Below, one piece after another: positions 26,229 to 34,265 of a stretch of DNA of 38,260 nucleotides. The notes under the pieces are model-generated. The model was not told where the DNA came from. It searched no databases and saw only the letters and a list, made by a program, of their open reading frames with translations. Positions within the stretch are counted from its first letter, which is position 1. Every line of letters begins with the position of its first letter. Source of the stretch: Thiobacillus sp. UBA3361. GTDB lineage: Bacteria; Pseudomonadota; Gammaproteobacteria; Burkholderiales; Thiobacillaceae. The translations under genes were made by a program, and so were the position numbers. The stretch spans positions 1 to 38,260 of the forward strand of contig DEQR01000050.1 in the NCBI GenBank assembly GCA_002360535.1, read 5' to 3'.

Positions 26229-28630
26229 GACGGGAATACCAGCTTTGCAACGTCCCGGTAGTGCTTGACGAAGTGCACCTCCAGGCCGGCCTTCACGTAG
26301 TCCGGCTGACGCTGGAAATCGGGCCGGTTTGCGGCGGGCAGGATCAGTTCGTGGATGCCCACCCGCTTGGCGGCGATGACCTTCTCCCGGATACCCCCTA
26401 CCGCCAGTACCTGGCCGGTGAGGGTCAGCTCGCCGGTCATGGCCAGGGGGCGGTCCAGCTTCTCGTTGCGCGCCAGGCTCAATAAGGCCGTGGCCATGGT
26501 GATGCCGGCCGACGGCCCGTCCTTGGGCGTGGCGCCCTCGGGCACGTGCAGGTGCACGAACGCGGCGTCGAAGAACTTGAGGTCGCCCCGGTAGGGCTTC
26601 AGGTGGCTGGAGATGTAGCTGTAGGCGATCTCGGCCGATTCCTTCATCACCTCGCCCAGCTTGCCGGTGAGCTTGAAGCCCCGGTTGAGGGTGTGCACCT
26701 TGGTGGCCTCGATGGTGAGCGTCGCCCCGCCCAGGGCGGTCCAGGCCAGGCCGGTGACCACGCCGACCCCGGTGCTGGGCTTCTCCGGGGTGTAGGGCGG
26801 CTCGGGGATGAAGTCTTCCAGGTTGGCGGTGTTGACCGTGATTTTGTCCGCCTCGCCCCGCACCAGCTTGACCACCGCCTTGCGGATCACCTTGCCCAGG
26901 TTCATCTCCAGCTGGCGCACGCCGGCCTCGCGGGCGTAGCCCTCGATGATGCGGCGGATGGCGGCGGTGTTGATGCTTACCTGGCCGCGCTTGAGGCCGC
27001 TCTTCTTGAGCTGCTTGGGCCACAGGTGGTGGCGGGCGATGGCCACCTTCTCTTCCATCAGGTAGCCGGAGAGCCGAATCACCTCCATGCGGTCCAGCAG
27101 CGGCGCGGGGATGGTGTCCAGCTGGTTGGCGGTGCAGATGAACAGGGTCTTCGAGAGGTCGAAGCGCACGTCCAGGTAGTGGTCCAGAAATTCGCCGTTC
27201 TGCTCCGGATCGAGGACTTCCAGCAGCGCCGAGGCCGGATCGCCGTGGTAACTGGCGCCGATCTTGTCCACCTCGTCGAGCATGATGATGGGGTTTTGCG
27301 ACTCCACTTCCTTGATGGCCTGGATGAACTTGCCCGGCAGGGCGCCGATGTAGGTGCGCCGGTGGCCCTTGATCTCCGCCTCGTCCCGCATCCCGCCGAC
27401 CGAGAAGCGGTAGAACTTGCGCCCCAATGCCCGTGCCACCGACTTGCCGACGGAGGTCTTGCCCACCCCCGGCGGCCCCACCAGCAGCAGGATGGAGCCC
27501 GCCACCTCGCCCTTCATGGCGCCCACGGCCAGGAATTCGACGATGCGTTCCTTCACGTCGTCCAGCCCGTCATGGTCCTGGTCCAGGATCCTGCGGGCGC
27601 GGGTCAGGTCCAGCTTGTCCTTGGTGTACTTGCCCCAGGGCAGACTGGTGAGCCAATCCAGGTAGTTGCGGGTGACGGTGTACTCGGGCGAGCCGTGCTC
27701 CAAGCCGGAGAGCTTGGTCATCTCCTCGCCGATCTTCTTCTCCGCGTGGGGCGGCAGCTTCAGTTTCTTCACCCGGCCCTGGTAAAGCTCCAGGTCGGCG
27801 GTGCGGTCGTCCTTGGCGATGCCCAGTTCCTTCTGGATGGCCTTCAGCTGCTCCCGCAGGAAAAATTCCCGCTGCTGCTGGGTCATCTTCTCCTCGACCC
27901 GTTCCCGGATCTGGGTCTGGAGCTTGGCCACCTCCAGTTCCTTCTTGATCAGCACCAGCACCTTTTCCATGCGCCGTCGCAGGTTGAAGGACTCCAGCAC
28001 CTCCTGGAGCTTGTCCTTGGGGGCGGTGGTCAGACTGGCGGCGAAATCCGTCAGCAGGGAGGGCTCGTTGGGGGAGAATCTGTTGAGAAAGAACTTCAAC
28101 TCTTCGCTGTAAAGCGGGTTGAGAGGGAGCAATTCCTTGATGGCGTTGATGATGGCCAGGGCATAGGCCTTGACCTCTTCGCCGGTGGTTGCCTGGCGGG
28201 TTTCGGCCGGATATTCGACCCGGGCGAAGTAAGGCGGCTTGCCGGAGATCCATTCCTTGACCCTGAATCGGGTCACCCCCTCGGCGATGAACTGGATCTT
28301 GCCGTCGGCCCGAATGGGGTGATGCATGCGCACCAGGGTGCCGACGCCGTAGAAATCCTCCGGCGCGGCGTCGTCGGACACGTCGCCGTGCACCAGCATC
28401 AGCCCCACCAGATGGTGGCCGGTGTTGCCGATCTGCTTCACCGTCTCCATCCACGGCCCCTCGTTCATCACCAGGGGCAGGGTCTGGGCCGGGAAGAACG
28501 GCTTCTCCGTCAGGGGCAGGATGTGCAGGCTGGCCGGCAGGGTCTGGGCCGGCAGGTTGGGCGTGCCGGGCGAGGCCTCTTCTCCAGGCTGGACGATCTC
28601 GCCTTCGATGGGTTGGTTGTCTTCGGTCAT
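26225..28630 (-). CDS. lon: Lon-family ATP-dependent protease (atypical)
   Basis: An 801-aa AAA+ serine protease. The N-domain (about 30-220) begins SLHILPLTEKPFFPAQTLP, clearly different from the RDVVVYPHMVIPLFV start of classical Lon. The coiled-coil region follows (EKMTQQQREFFLREQLKAIQKELG), then Walker A GPPGVGKTS, Walker B IIMLDEVDKIG and the sensor region. The catalytic dyad is S707 (KDGPSAG) with K750 (REKVIAAK), both intact. The gene lies between trpS and scpA and is coupled to scpA by a TTGA overlap. Most betaproteobacterial genomes carry their main lon next to clpX, so this may be a second Lon (AsrA-like); that is inference, as the rest of the genome is not visible. Confidence 0.93.
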   Translation of the reverse strand: MTEDNQPIEGEIVQPGEEASPGTPNLPAQTLPASLHILPLTEKPFFPAQTLPLVMNEGPWMETVKQIGNTGHHLVGLMLVHGDVSDDAAPEDFYGVGTLVRMHHPIRADGKIQFIAEGVTRFRVKEWISGKPPYFARVEYPAETRQATTGEEVKAYALAIINAIKELLPLNPLYSEELKFFLNRFSPNEPSLLTDFAASLTTAPKDKLQEVLESFNLRRRMEKVLVLIKKELEVAKLQTQIRERVEEKMTQQQREFFLREQLKAIQKELGIAKDDRTADLELYQGRVKKLKLPPHAEKKIGEEMTKLSGLEHGSPEYTVTRNYLDWLTSLPWGKYTKDKLDLTRARRILDQDHDGLDDVKERIVEFLAVGAMKGEVAGSILLLVGPPGVGKTSVGKSVARALGRKFYRFSVGGMRDEAEIKGHRRTYIGALPGKFIQAIKEVESQNPIIMLDEVDKIGASYHGDPASALLEVLDPEQNGEFLDHYLDVRFDLSKTLFICTANQLDTIPAPLLDRMEVIRLSGYLMEEKVAIARHHLWPKQLKKSGLKRGQVSINTAAIRRIIEGYAREAGVRQLEMNLGKVIRKAVVKLVRGEADKITVNTANLEDFIPEPPYTPEKPSTGVGVVTGLAWTALGGATLTIEATKVHTLNRGFKLTGKLGEVMKESAEIAYSYISSHLKPYRGDLKFFDAAFVHLHVPEGATPKDGPSAGITMATALLSLARNEKLDRPLAMTGELTLTGQVLAVGGIREKVIAAKRVGIHELILPAANRPDFQRQPDYVKAGLEVHFVKHYRDVAKLVFPS

Positions 28631-28653
28631 GGTTCGTTCAGTATGAATCGCAT

Positions 28654-28670
28654 GACCTGTTAGTCAGGTC
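28654..28670. repeat. Small hairpin between trpS and lon
   Basis: A perfect 6-bp inverted repeat, GACCTG-TTAGT-CAGGTC, lies 23 bases ahead of the lon start. The gap between trpS and lon is only 68 bases and contains no clear terminator tract. It could be a minor regulator site or a processing hairpin. Confidence 0.35.
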
Positions 28671-28698
28671 GATTGTCAGGGTTTCAAGGTTCGGGAGA

Positions 28699-29901
28699 TC
28701 AGGAGTAATGCAACCCCATGGACTCGCGCACTTCGGCCATGGTCTGGCGCGCCAGCTCGCGGGCCTTGTCGCAGCCTTGCTCGATGACGCGCCGCACCCG
28801 GGCCGGGTCGGCGGCGTAGGCCCGGGCCCGCTCCTGCATGGGCGCCAGCTCGGCCTGCATGGCGTCGATGACCGGCTGCTTGCACTCCAGGCAGCCGATG
28901 CCGGCGGTGGTGCAACCCTGGCGCACCCAGGTCTTCACCTCGTCGCCGGAATAGACCTGGTGCAGCTGCCACACCGGGCAGTTGTCCGGGTTACCCGGGT
29001 CAGTGCGCCGCACCCGGGCGGGGTCGGTGGGCATGGTGCGCACCTTCTTGCCCACCGCCTCCGGGTCTTCCCCCAGGGCGATGGTGTTGTTGTAGGACTT
29101 GGACATCTTCTGACCGTCCAGGCCCGGCATCTTGGAGGCGGCGGTGAGCAGCGCGCCGGGCTCGGTGAGGATTTGCTTGCCGGTGCCTTCCAGGAAGCCC
29201 ATCAGCCGCTCCCGGTCGGCCTGGCCCAGGCTGCCGGCCTCGGCCAGCAGCGCGCGGGCGGCGGCCAGAGCCTCGCTGTCGCCGGCCTGCTGGTAGGCGG
29301 TGCGCATGGCCTCGTACTGCTTGCCGGCCTTGCCGCCCAGCTTCTTGATGGCGGCGCGGGCCTTGTCCTCGTAGCCCGGCTCCTTGCCGTACAGGTTGTT
29401 GAAGCGGCGGGCGATCTCCCGGGCGAATTCGATGTGCGGCACCTGGTCCTCGCCCACCGGCACCCGGTTGGCCCGGTAGATGAGGATGTCCGCCGCCTGG
29501 AGCAAGGGGTAGCCCAGGAAGCCGTAGGTGGATAGATCCTTGTCGGTGAGCTTTTCCTGCTGGTCCTTGTAGGTGGGCACCCGTTCCAGCCAGCCCAGGG
29601 GGGTCATCATGGACAAGAGCAGGTGCAGCTCCGCGTGCTCCATCACCCTGGACTGGATGAACAGGGTGGCCTTGTCCGGATCGACGCCCGCGGCCAGCCA
29701 GTCGATGACCATTTGCCATGTGGCCGCTTCGATGCCCAGCGGGTTGTCGTAGTGGGTGGTCAGGGCGTGCCAGTCGGCCACGAAGAACAGGCATTCGTAT
29801 TGGCGTTGAAGGGCGATCCAGTTCTTCAGGACGCCGTGGTAGTGGCCCAGGTGCAGGCTGCCGGTGGGGCGCATGCCGGAAAGTACGCGGTCGGGGTGCA
29901 T
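28699..29901 (-). CDS. trpS: Tryptophanyl-tRNA synthetase
   Basis: A 400-aa class I aminoacyl-tRNA synthetase charging tRNA-Trp. The HIGH-type motif is TGSLHLGHYHG near residue 15 and the KMSKS motif is QKMSKSYNN. The middle contains FFVADWHALTTHY and GYPLLQAADILIYRANRVPVGEDQ, typical of TrpS. It is longer than the usual 330-350 aa, with an insertion of about 60 residues between the tRNA-binding segment and KMSKS (GKAGKQYEAMRTAYQQ and onward); such long TrpS forms are known in beta/gammaproteobacteria. It follows a site-2 protease gene by 33 bases, an order (S2P, trpS, scpA, scpB) seen in many proteobacteria. Confidence 0.96.
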   Translation of the reverse strand: MHPDRVLSGMRPTGSLHLGHYHGVLKNWIALQRQYECLFFVADWHALTTHYDNPLGIEAATWQMVIDWLAAGVDPDKATLFIQSRVMEHAELHLLLSMMTPLGWLERVPTYKDQQEKLTDKDLSTYGFLGYPLLQAADILIYRANRVPVGEDQVPHIEFAREIARRFNNLYGKEPGYEDKARAAIKKLGGKAGKQYEAMRTAYQQAGDSEALAAARALLAEAGSLGQADRERLMGFLEGTGKQILTEPGALLTAASKMPGLDGQKMSKSYNNTIALGEDPEAVGKKVRTMPTDPARVRRTDPGNPDNCPVWQLHQVYSGDEVKTWVRQGCTTAGIGCLECKQPVIDAMQAELAPMQERARAYAADPARVRRVIEQGCDKARELARQTMAEVRESMGLHYS

Positions 29902-29908
29902 GTCGGGA

Positions 29909-29934
29909 ATCGGGTATCAGGGATCGGGTAACAG
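29909..29934. repeat. 14-bp near-tandem repeat between S2P and trpS
   Basis: The unit ATCGGGTATCAGGG (29909-29922) is followed directly by ATCGGGTAACAG (29923-29934). The repeat fills almost the whole 33-base gap between the two genes. It may be a small tandem expansion; no function is evident. Confidence 0.45.
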
Positions 29935-30636
29935 TCAGTTGAGCACGATCTGGATCAGGGCCAGCAGCTCCACCGGATGGATGAAGAACACCAGGGCGGC
30001 CAGGTTGATCAGGCCCAGGATCAGGGGCCACATGAAGATGCCCAGCACGCCCAGGAACATCAGGGCGATGAGGATGAACAGGCCGTAGGGCTCCACCCGA
30101 GCCAGCTTGTAGGCCCAGCGGTGGGGCAGCAGGCTGACGGCGATGCGGCCACCGTCCAGGGGCGGCAGGGGGAGCAGGTTCAGGGCCATCAGCACAGCGT
30201 TGATGAACACCCCGGCGGCGCCCATCAGGGCCAGGGGGATGCGCAGGGGGTCCGGCAGGGTGAAGGACAGCTTGATCATGCCGGTCCAGAACAAGGCCAT
30301 GAGCAGGTTGGCCCCCGGCCCCGCGGCGGCCACCCAGAACATGTCCTTCTTGGGATTGCGCAGGTTGCCGAAGTTCACCGGCACCGGCTTGGCCCAGCCG
30401 AACAGGATGCCGCCGCCCCCCGCCAGCTTCGAGAGCAGCAGGATGGCCAGGGGCACCAGGATGGTGCCCACCGGGTCGATGTGCTTCAGCGGGTTGGCGG
30501 TGATGCGCCCGGCCGCCTCCGCCGTGCGGTCGCCGAACTTACGCGCCGCGTAGCCGTGGGCCGCCTCGTGCAGGGTGATGGCGAAGATCACCGGCAGGGC
30601 GAAGACGATGATCTTCTGGATGAGGGACAGTTCCAA
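29935..30636 (-). CDS. Site-2 protease family membrane metalloprotease (M50)
   Basis: A 233-aa intramembrane zinc protease. The catalytic HEAAH motif sits at residues 23-27 inside the first membrane helix, and the third zinc ligand is in the NLLPLPPLDGGRIA motif. Six or so hydrophobic segments and no PDZ domain place it in the compact YwhC-like group. The substrate is unknown. Translation most likely starts at TTG 30634-30636 (ELSLIQKIIVFALP), with AGGA about 7 bases upstream and 8 bases after the yciO stop; upstream residues in the frame are Arg/Pro-rich and unlike a protein start. It lies ahead of trpS, as in many relatives. Confidence 0.9.
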   Translation of the reverse strand: MELSLIQKIIVFALPVIFAITLHEAAHGYAARKFGDRTAEAAGRITANPLKHIDPVGTILVPLAILLLSKLAGGGGILFGWAKPVPVNFGNLRNPKKDMFWVAAAGPGANLLMALFWTGMIKLSFTLPDPLRIPLALMGAAGVFINAVLMALNLLPLPPLDGGRIAVSLLPHRWAYKLARVEPYGLFILIALMFLGVLGIFMWPLILGLINLAALVFFIHPVELLALIQIVLN

Positions 30637-30644
30637 CGTGGTTC

Positions 30645-31271
30645 CTATTCGAGGCCCAGGGCCTTCACATCGCCCCGGCCGCGGCGCACCAGTTCCGGCT
30701 CGCCGCCGGACAGGTCGACCACGGTGGTGGGCTCCAGGCCGCAATGGCCGCATTCGATGATCACGTCGACCAGCTTGTCCAGCCGCTCGACGATCTCGTC
30801 CGGATCGTTGAGCGGATGTTCCTCGCCCTGGAAGGACAGGGTCATGGACAGGATGGGCTCTTCCAGTTCTGTGAGCAATGCCGCCACCACCGGGTGGTCC
30901 GGCACGCGCAGGCCGATGGTGCCGCGCTTGGGCTGTTGCAGGCGGCGCGGTACCTCGCGGGTGGCTTCCAGGATGAAGGTGTAGCTGCCCGGCGTGGCGG
31001 CCTTCAGGAAGCGGTACTGGCGGTTATCGACGCGGGCGTAGTGGGCGATCTCGGACAGGTCTCGGCACACCAGGGTGAACAGGTGCTTGTCATCCACGCC
31101 GCGGATGGCGCGGATGCGCTCCATGCCAGCCTTGTTGCCGATCATGCAGCCGAAGGCGTAGCAGGAGTCGGTGGGATAGGTCATCACCCCGCCACCCCGC
31201 AGGATCTTCACCGCTTCGCGCAGAAGCCGCGGCTGGGGATTGTCGGGGTGGACGGAAAAGACCTGGGCCAT
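30645..31271 (-). CDS. yciO: YciO-like Sua5/YrdC family protein
   Basis: A 208-aa YrdC-domain protein. The Sua5/YrdC fold signature (GGVMTYPTDSCYAFGCMIGNKAGMERIRAIRG) binds threonine/AMP in relatives making threonylcarbamoyl-AMP for t6A. The lead MAQVFSVHPDNPQPRLLREAV and the conserved pairing with the PHP gene (13-base gap) fit YciO. YciO is the paralog whose role in t6A synthesis is weak or uncertain, and TsaC proper may be elsewhere. ATG 31271 is an unambiguous start. Together with tsaB this gives two t6A-related genes in the window, but they are far apart. Confidence 0.9.
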   Translation of the reverse strand: MAQVFSVHPDNPQPRLLREAVKILRGGGVMTYPTDSCYAFGCMIGNKAGMERIRAIRGVDDKHLFTLVCRDLSEIAHYARVDNRQYRFLKAATPGSYTFILEATREVPRRLQQPKRGTIGLRVPDHPVVAALLTELEEPILSMTLSFQGEEHPLNDPDEIVERLDKLVDVIIECGHCGLEPTTVVDLSGGEPELVRRGRGDVKALGLE

Positions 31272-31284
31272 GGGCGCCGTCCGC

Positions 31285-32115
31285 CTACCAGTTGTGCCAG
31301 ACCGGCCGGCAATCGGCCGGCAGCTCCAGGCGTCGGCCCAGTTCCCGCCCGCCCTCGCCGGGGGCATGGAAATCCGACCCCACCGAGGCGAGCAGGCCGT
31401 ATTCGCGGGCGTAGGCGGCGAATAGCGGGACCTGGTCGGGTGTGTGGCTGCCGGTGGCCACCTCGATGGCTTCGCCGCCCAAGTCGCGGAACTCCGCCAT
31501 GAGCAGGCGCAGCTTCTCCTTGCCCATGCTGTAGCGCCCCGGATGGGCCAGCACGGCCAGCCCGCCGGCGGCATGGATCCACTCCACCGCCTGTTGCAGG
31601 CTGGCCCATTCGTGGTGCACGAAGCCGGGCTTGCCCTTGACCAGATACTTCTTGAAGACCGTCTTCACGTCCTTCACGTGGCCCTCTTCCACCAGGAAGC
31701 GGGCGAAGTGGGTGCGGCCGATCAGGCCCTTGTTACTCGCGAACCGGTAGGCCCCTTCCAGGGCACCGTCGATACCGGCGCCTGCCAGGGCTTCGGCCAT
31801 GAGCAGGGCGCGATCCGCCCGCCCCTGGCGGTTGGCGGCCAGACCGCCGAGCAGGCCGGGATGGCGGGTATCCACGCGCAGACCGACGATATGCACCGTC
31901 TGCCCCCCCCAGGTGATGGAGATCTCCACACCGTTGACCAGTTCGATGCCCAGTTCCCTTGCCCGTTCCGCTGCAGCGGCCAGTCCGGACGTCTCGTCGT
32001 GGTCGGTCAGAGCGAGCACGTCCACGCCCTGCTCATGGGCACGGGCGACCAGCAGTTCCGGCGGGAGGACGCCATCCGAAGCGGTGGAATGGCAGTGGAG
32101 ATCGAAAACGGGCAT
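31285..32115 (-). CDS. rnm: PHP-domain phosphoesterase RNase AM (YciV/TrpH)
   Basis: A 276-aa PHP-family metallophosphoesterase. RNase AM/YciV trims 5' ends of rRNA precursors and hydrolyses 3',5'-nucleotide bisphosphates. Metal ligands are evident: DLHCHSTASDG (H7, H9), LTDHDE, GVEIS, VLAHPGRY and the C-terminal GSDFHAPG. Length matches E. coli YciV (about 290 aa). Its neighbours yciO downstream and yciB divergently upstream mirror the E. coli yciV-yciO cluster, which supports the call over other PHP proteins. The 89 bases to yciB probably hold divergent promoters, but I see no confident -35/-10 pair. Confidence 0.92.
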   Translation of the reverse strand: MPVFDLHCHSTASDGVLPPELLVARAHEQGVDVLALTDHDETSGLAAAAERARELGIELVNGVEISITWGGQTVHIVGLRVDTRHPGLLGGLAANRQGRADRALLMAEALAGAGIDGALEGAYRFASNKGLIGRTHFARFLVEEGHVKDVKTVFKKYLVKGKPGFVHHEWASLQQAVEWIHAAGGLAVLAHPGRYSMGKEKLRLLMAEFRDLGGEAIEVATGSHTPDQVPLFAAYAREYGLLASVGSDFHAPGEGGRELGRRLELPADCRPVWHNW

Positions 32116-32204
32116 CAAAACGCGCTTGAGGGATGGGCCGGCATCATAGCAAAATGCGTGCCCAGCGGCCATTTGGCCGGTCCCCGCGGCACCCCGCCCC
32201 GACC

Positions 32205-32810
32205 ATGAAAATTCTCTTCGACCTGTTCCCCATCATCCTGTTCTTCGCCGCCTACCAGTTCGGCGAAGCCAACCCGGAGTCGGCCCAATCCCTCCTCTCG
32301 GCCCTGGGCATGCACCTGCACGCCGGCAGCAAACCCGGCGTTTTCCTGGCCACGGTGGTGGCCATCATCGCCACCTTCCTGCAAATCGGGTGGGTCTGGC
32401 TGAAACACCGCAAGGTGGACAACATGCTGTGGGTCTCGCTGGCGCTGATCGTGGTGTTCGGCGGCGCCACCCTGTTTCTCCAGGACGAGACCTTCATCAA
32501 GTGGAAGCCCACCGTGCTCTACTGGATGTTCGCCCTGGCCCTGGGTCTGGCCCCGGTGCTGTTCGAGCGCAACCTGATCCGCATGATGATGGAGAAACAG
32601 GTCAGCCTGCCCGAGCCGGTGTGGCTGCGCCTGAACATGGCCTGGGCGCTGTTCTTCGCCTTCATGGGCGTGGCCAACCTGTTCGTGGCCTTCAACTATT
32701 CCACCGACGCCTGGGTCAACTTCAAGATGTTCGGTACCCTGGGCCTGATGCTGGTGTTCGTCATCGTCCAGAGCGTCTATCTGGGCAAGCACATCAAGGA
32801 GACGGAATGA
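32205..32810 (+). CDS. yciB: Inner membrane septation protein YciB (IspZ-like)
   Basis: A 201-aa polytopic membrane protein of the YciB/IspZ family, linked to septation and envelope synthesis. It begins MKILFDLFPIILFFAAYQFGE, the family signature. Five hydrophobic segments are seen, plus the conserved GGATLFLQDETFIKWKPTVLYWMFA and LPEPVWLRLNMAWALFFAFMGVANL blocks. Length is close to the usual 180-200 aa. The stop overlaps the yciI start as ATGA, coupling the two. It is the first gene of a yciB-yciI-bolA-PPIase run. Confidence 0.94.
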   Translation: MKILFDLFPIILFFAAYQFGEANPESAQSLLSALGMHLHAGSKPGVFLATVVAIIATFLQIGWVWLKHRKVDNMLWVSLALIVVFGGATLFLQDETFIKWKPTVLYWMFALALGLAPVLFERNLIRMMMEKQVSLPEPVWLRLNMAWALFFAFMGVANLFVAFNYSTDAWVNFKMFGTLGLMLVFVIVQSVYLGKHIKETE

Positions 32811-33109
32811 GCCTGTTCTATGTCATCCAGGGCACGGACGTGCCTGACAGCCTGGACCGCCGCCTATCCACCCGCCCCGCCCACCTGGCCCGCCTGCAGG
32901 CCCTGCGGGACGAAGGCCGGCTGCTGCTGGCCGGTCCCTTTCCGGCCATCGACAGCGCCGATCCCGGCCCGGCCGGCTTCAGCGGCAGCCTGATCGTGGC
33001 CGCCTTCGAGAGTCTGGATGATGCACGGGCATGGGCCGATGCGGACCCATACGTGGCGGCCGGTGTCTATGCCGGCGTCACTGTCAAACCCTTCAAACGG
33101 GTCTTCTGA
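32807..33109 (+). CDS. yciI: YciI-like protein
   Basis: A 100-aa YciI-family protein with a dimeric alpha/beta ferredoxin-like fold. It contains FYVIQGTDVPDSLDRRLSTRPAHLARL, the family histidine-containing segment R-P-x-H-L, and DPYVAAGVYAGVTVKPFKRVF at the end. The ATG (32807) overlaps the yciB stop; the bolA start follows the stop by 2 bases. The biochemical role of YciI is not established. Confidence 0.92.
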   Translation: MSLFYVIQGTDVPDSLDRRLSTRPAHLARLQALRDEGRLLLAGPFPAIDSADPGPAGFSGSLIVAAFESLDDARAWADADPYVAAGVYAGVTVKPFKRVF

Positions 33110-33111
33110 GG

Positions 33112-33378
33112 ATGGACAACACCATCGGCCTGATGCGCCAGCGCCTGGCGGCCCTGGAACCCCAGGATCTGCACATCGAGGATGAAAGCGCCGCCCACGC
33201 CGGCCACGCCGGTGCCCGCTCGGGCGGCGGTCATTATCGCCTCACCATCGTCTCTCCCCGATTCGCCGGAATGAACTCCCTGGCCCGGCATCGCTCTATC
33301 TACGCGGCCTTGGGCGACCTGATGCAGGGATCCATCCATGCCCTCAGCATCACCGCCCTGAGCCCAGACGAACTCTGA
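33112..33378 (+). CDS. bolA: BolA family protein
   Basis: An 88-aa BolA-fold protein. BolA proteins pair with monothiol glutaredoxins in iron-sulfur handling and can act as regulators. The pattern GGGHYRLTIVSPRFAGMNSLARHRSIYAALGDLM matches the conserved strand-helix core including the H-R-x-I/V-Y segment. It is of the short BolA/YrbA type. No glutaredoxin gene is adjacent. It begins 2 bases after yciI, so it is in the same operon. Confidence 0.92.
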   Translation: MDNTIGLMRQRLAALEPQDLHIEDESAAHAGHAGARSGGGHYRLTIVSPRFAGMNSLARHRSIYAALGDLMQGSIHALSITALSPDEL

Positions 33379-33395
33379 TTACAAAGGAACCCCCC

Positions 33396-34238
33396 ATGCA
33401 CAATATCCATGTCCTCGCCGGCCTCCTGATCAGCCTGGGAGGACTGACCAGCCTCGCCATGGCCGCGGAACCGGCCGCCGCCCCTGCCACGCCCGTGCCC
33501 ACCGCGGTCCAGCCGGACGCGGATTTCAAGTCCATCGCCACTGTGAACGGGGTCTCCATCCCGGCCATTCACGCCGAGTTCCTGCGCCGTGAAAGGGCGA
33601 ACCGGGGCCAGCCCGCCGAAACCCTGGGCGACGCGGCCATCCGCGAGGCACTGATCGCCTCCGAACTGCTGGCCCAGGAAACCCTGAAACATGAACTGGA
33701 CAAGTCCGTCGCCGCCCTGCTCGCGTTCCAGCGGCGCGACATCCTGGGGCGCGCCGCCCTGGAGGTGTTCGTGCGCCAGCACCCCATCCCAGAGACGACC
33801 CTGCGCGAGGAATACGACAAGGCCAAGGCCGCCGCCGGCAGCACCGAATACCGGGCGAGGCACATCCTGGTGGACGACGAAAAGACCGCCAGGAACCTGA
33901 TCGCCCAACTCAAGGCCAAGAAGAAGGTCAAATTCGAAGACTTGGCCAAAAAGCAATCCAAGGATACTTCCGCAGACAACGGCGGCGATCTGGGCTGGGT
34001 ATTGCCGGCCAACCTGGTGCCTGAGTTCTCCCAGGCCATGGTGGGCCTGAAAAAGGGGCAGCTGACCGATGCGCCAGTGCGGACCCAGTTCGGCTGGCAT
34101 GTCATTCGCCTGGATGACACCCGGGAGCTGGCCTTCCCCGCCTACGAGGACCTGAAACCGCGCATCGCCCAGAAACTGCAACAGGCGCAGATTCGCAAGT
34201 GGGTTCAGGAACTGGTGGCCACCGCCAAGGTGGAGTGA
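33396..34238 (+). CDS. Parvulin-type peptidyl-prolyl isomerase (periplasmic)
   Basis: A 280-aa PpiC/SurA-related isomerase. The signal peptide covers about residues 1-23 (ending SLAMA). The parvulin domain is at about 145-245 with YRARHILVDDEKTARNLIAQLKAK, FEDLAKKQSKDTSADNGGDLGWV and QFGWHVIRLDD. It assists periplasmic protein folding. The N-terminal helical part (about 40-140) is the SurA_N-like domain. AAAGGAAC (33383-33390) gives a good ribosome binding site before ATG 33396. It closes the yciB-yciI-bolA run. Confidence 0.93.
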   Translation: MHNIHVLAGLLISLGGLTSLAMAAEPAAAPATPVPTAVQPDADFKSIATVNGVSIPAIHAEFLRRERANRGQPAETLGDAAIREALIASELLAQETLKHELDKSVAALLAFQRRDILGRAALEVFVRQHPIPETTLREEYDKAKAAAGSTEYRARHILVDDEKTARNLIAQLKAKKKVKFEDLAKKQSKDTSADNGGDLGWVLPANLVPEFSQAMVGLKKGQLTDAPVRTQFGWHVIRLDDTRELAFPAYEDLKPRIAQKLQQAQIRKWVQELVATAKVE

Positions 34239-34265
34239 GGACTCCTGCCCGCCCGCGGACGGGGT

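Noticed and set aside
26546..28663. Long open frame (about 705 codons) on the plus strand opposite lon
   Set aside because: Composition is a mirror of a GC-rich coding strand (His/Gly/Val/Leu/Asp-rich, no motif). The minus strand encodes a clear Lon with all motifs.
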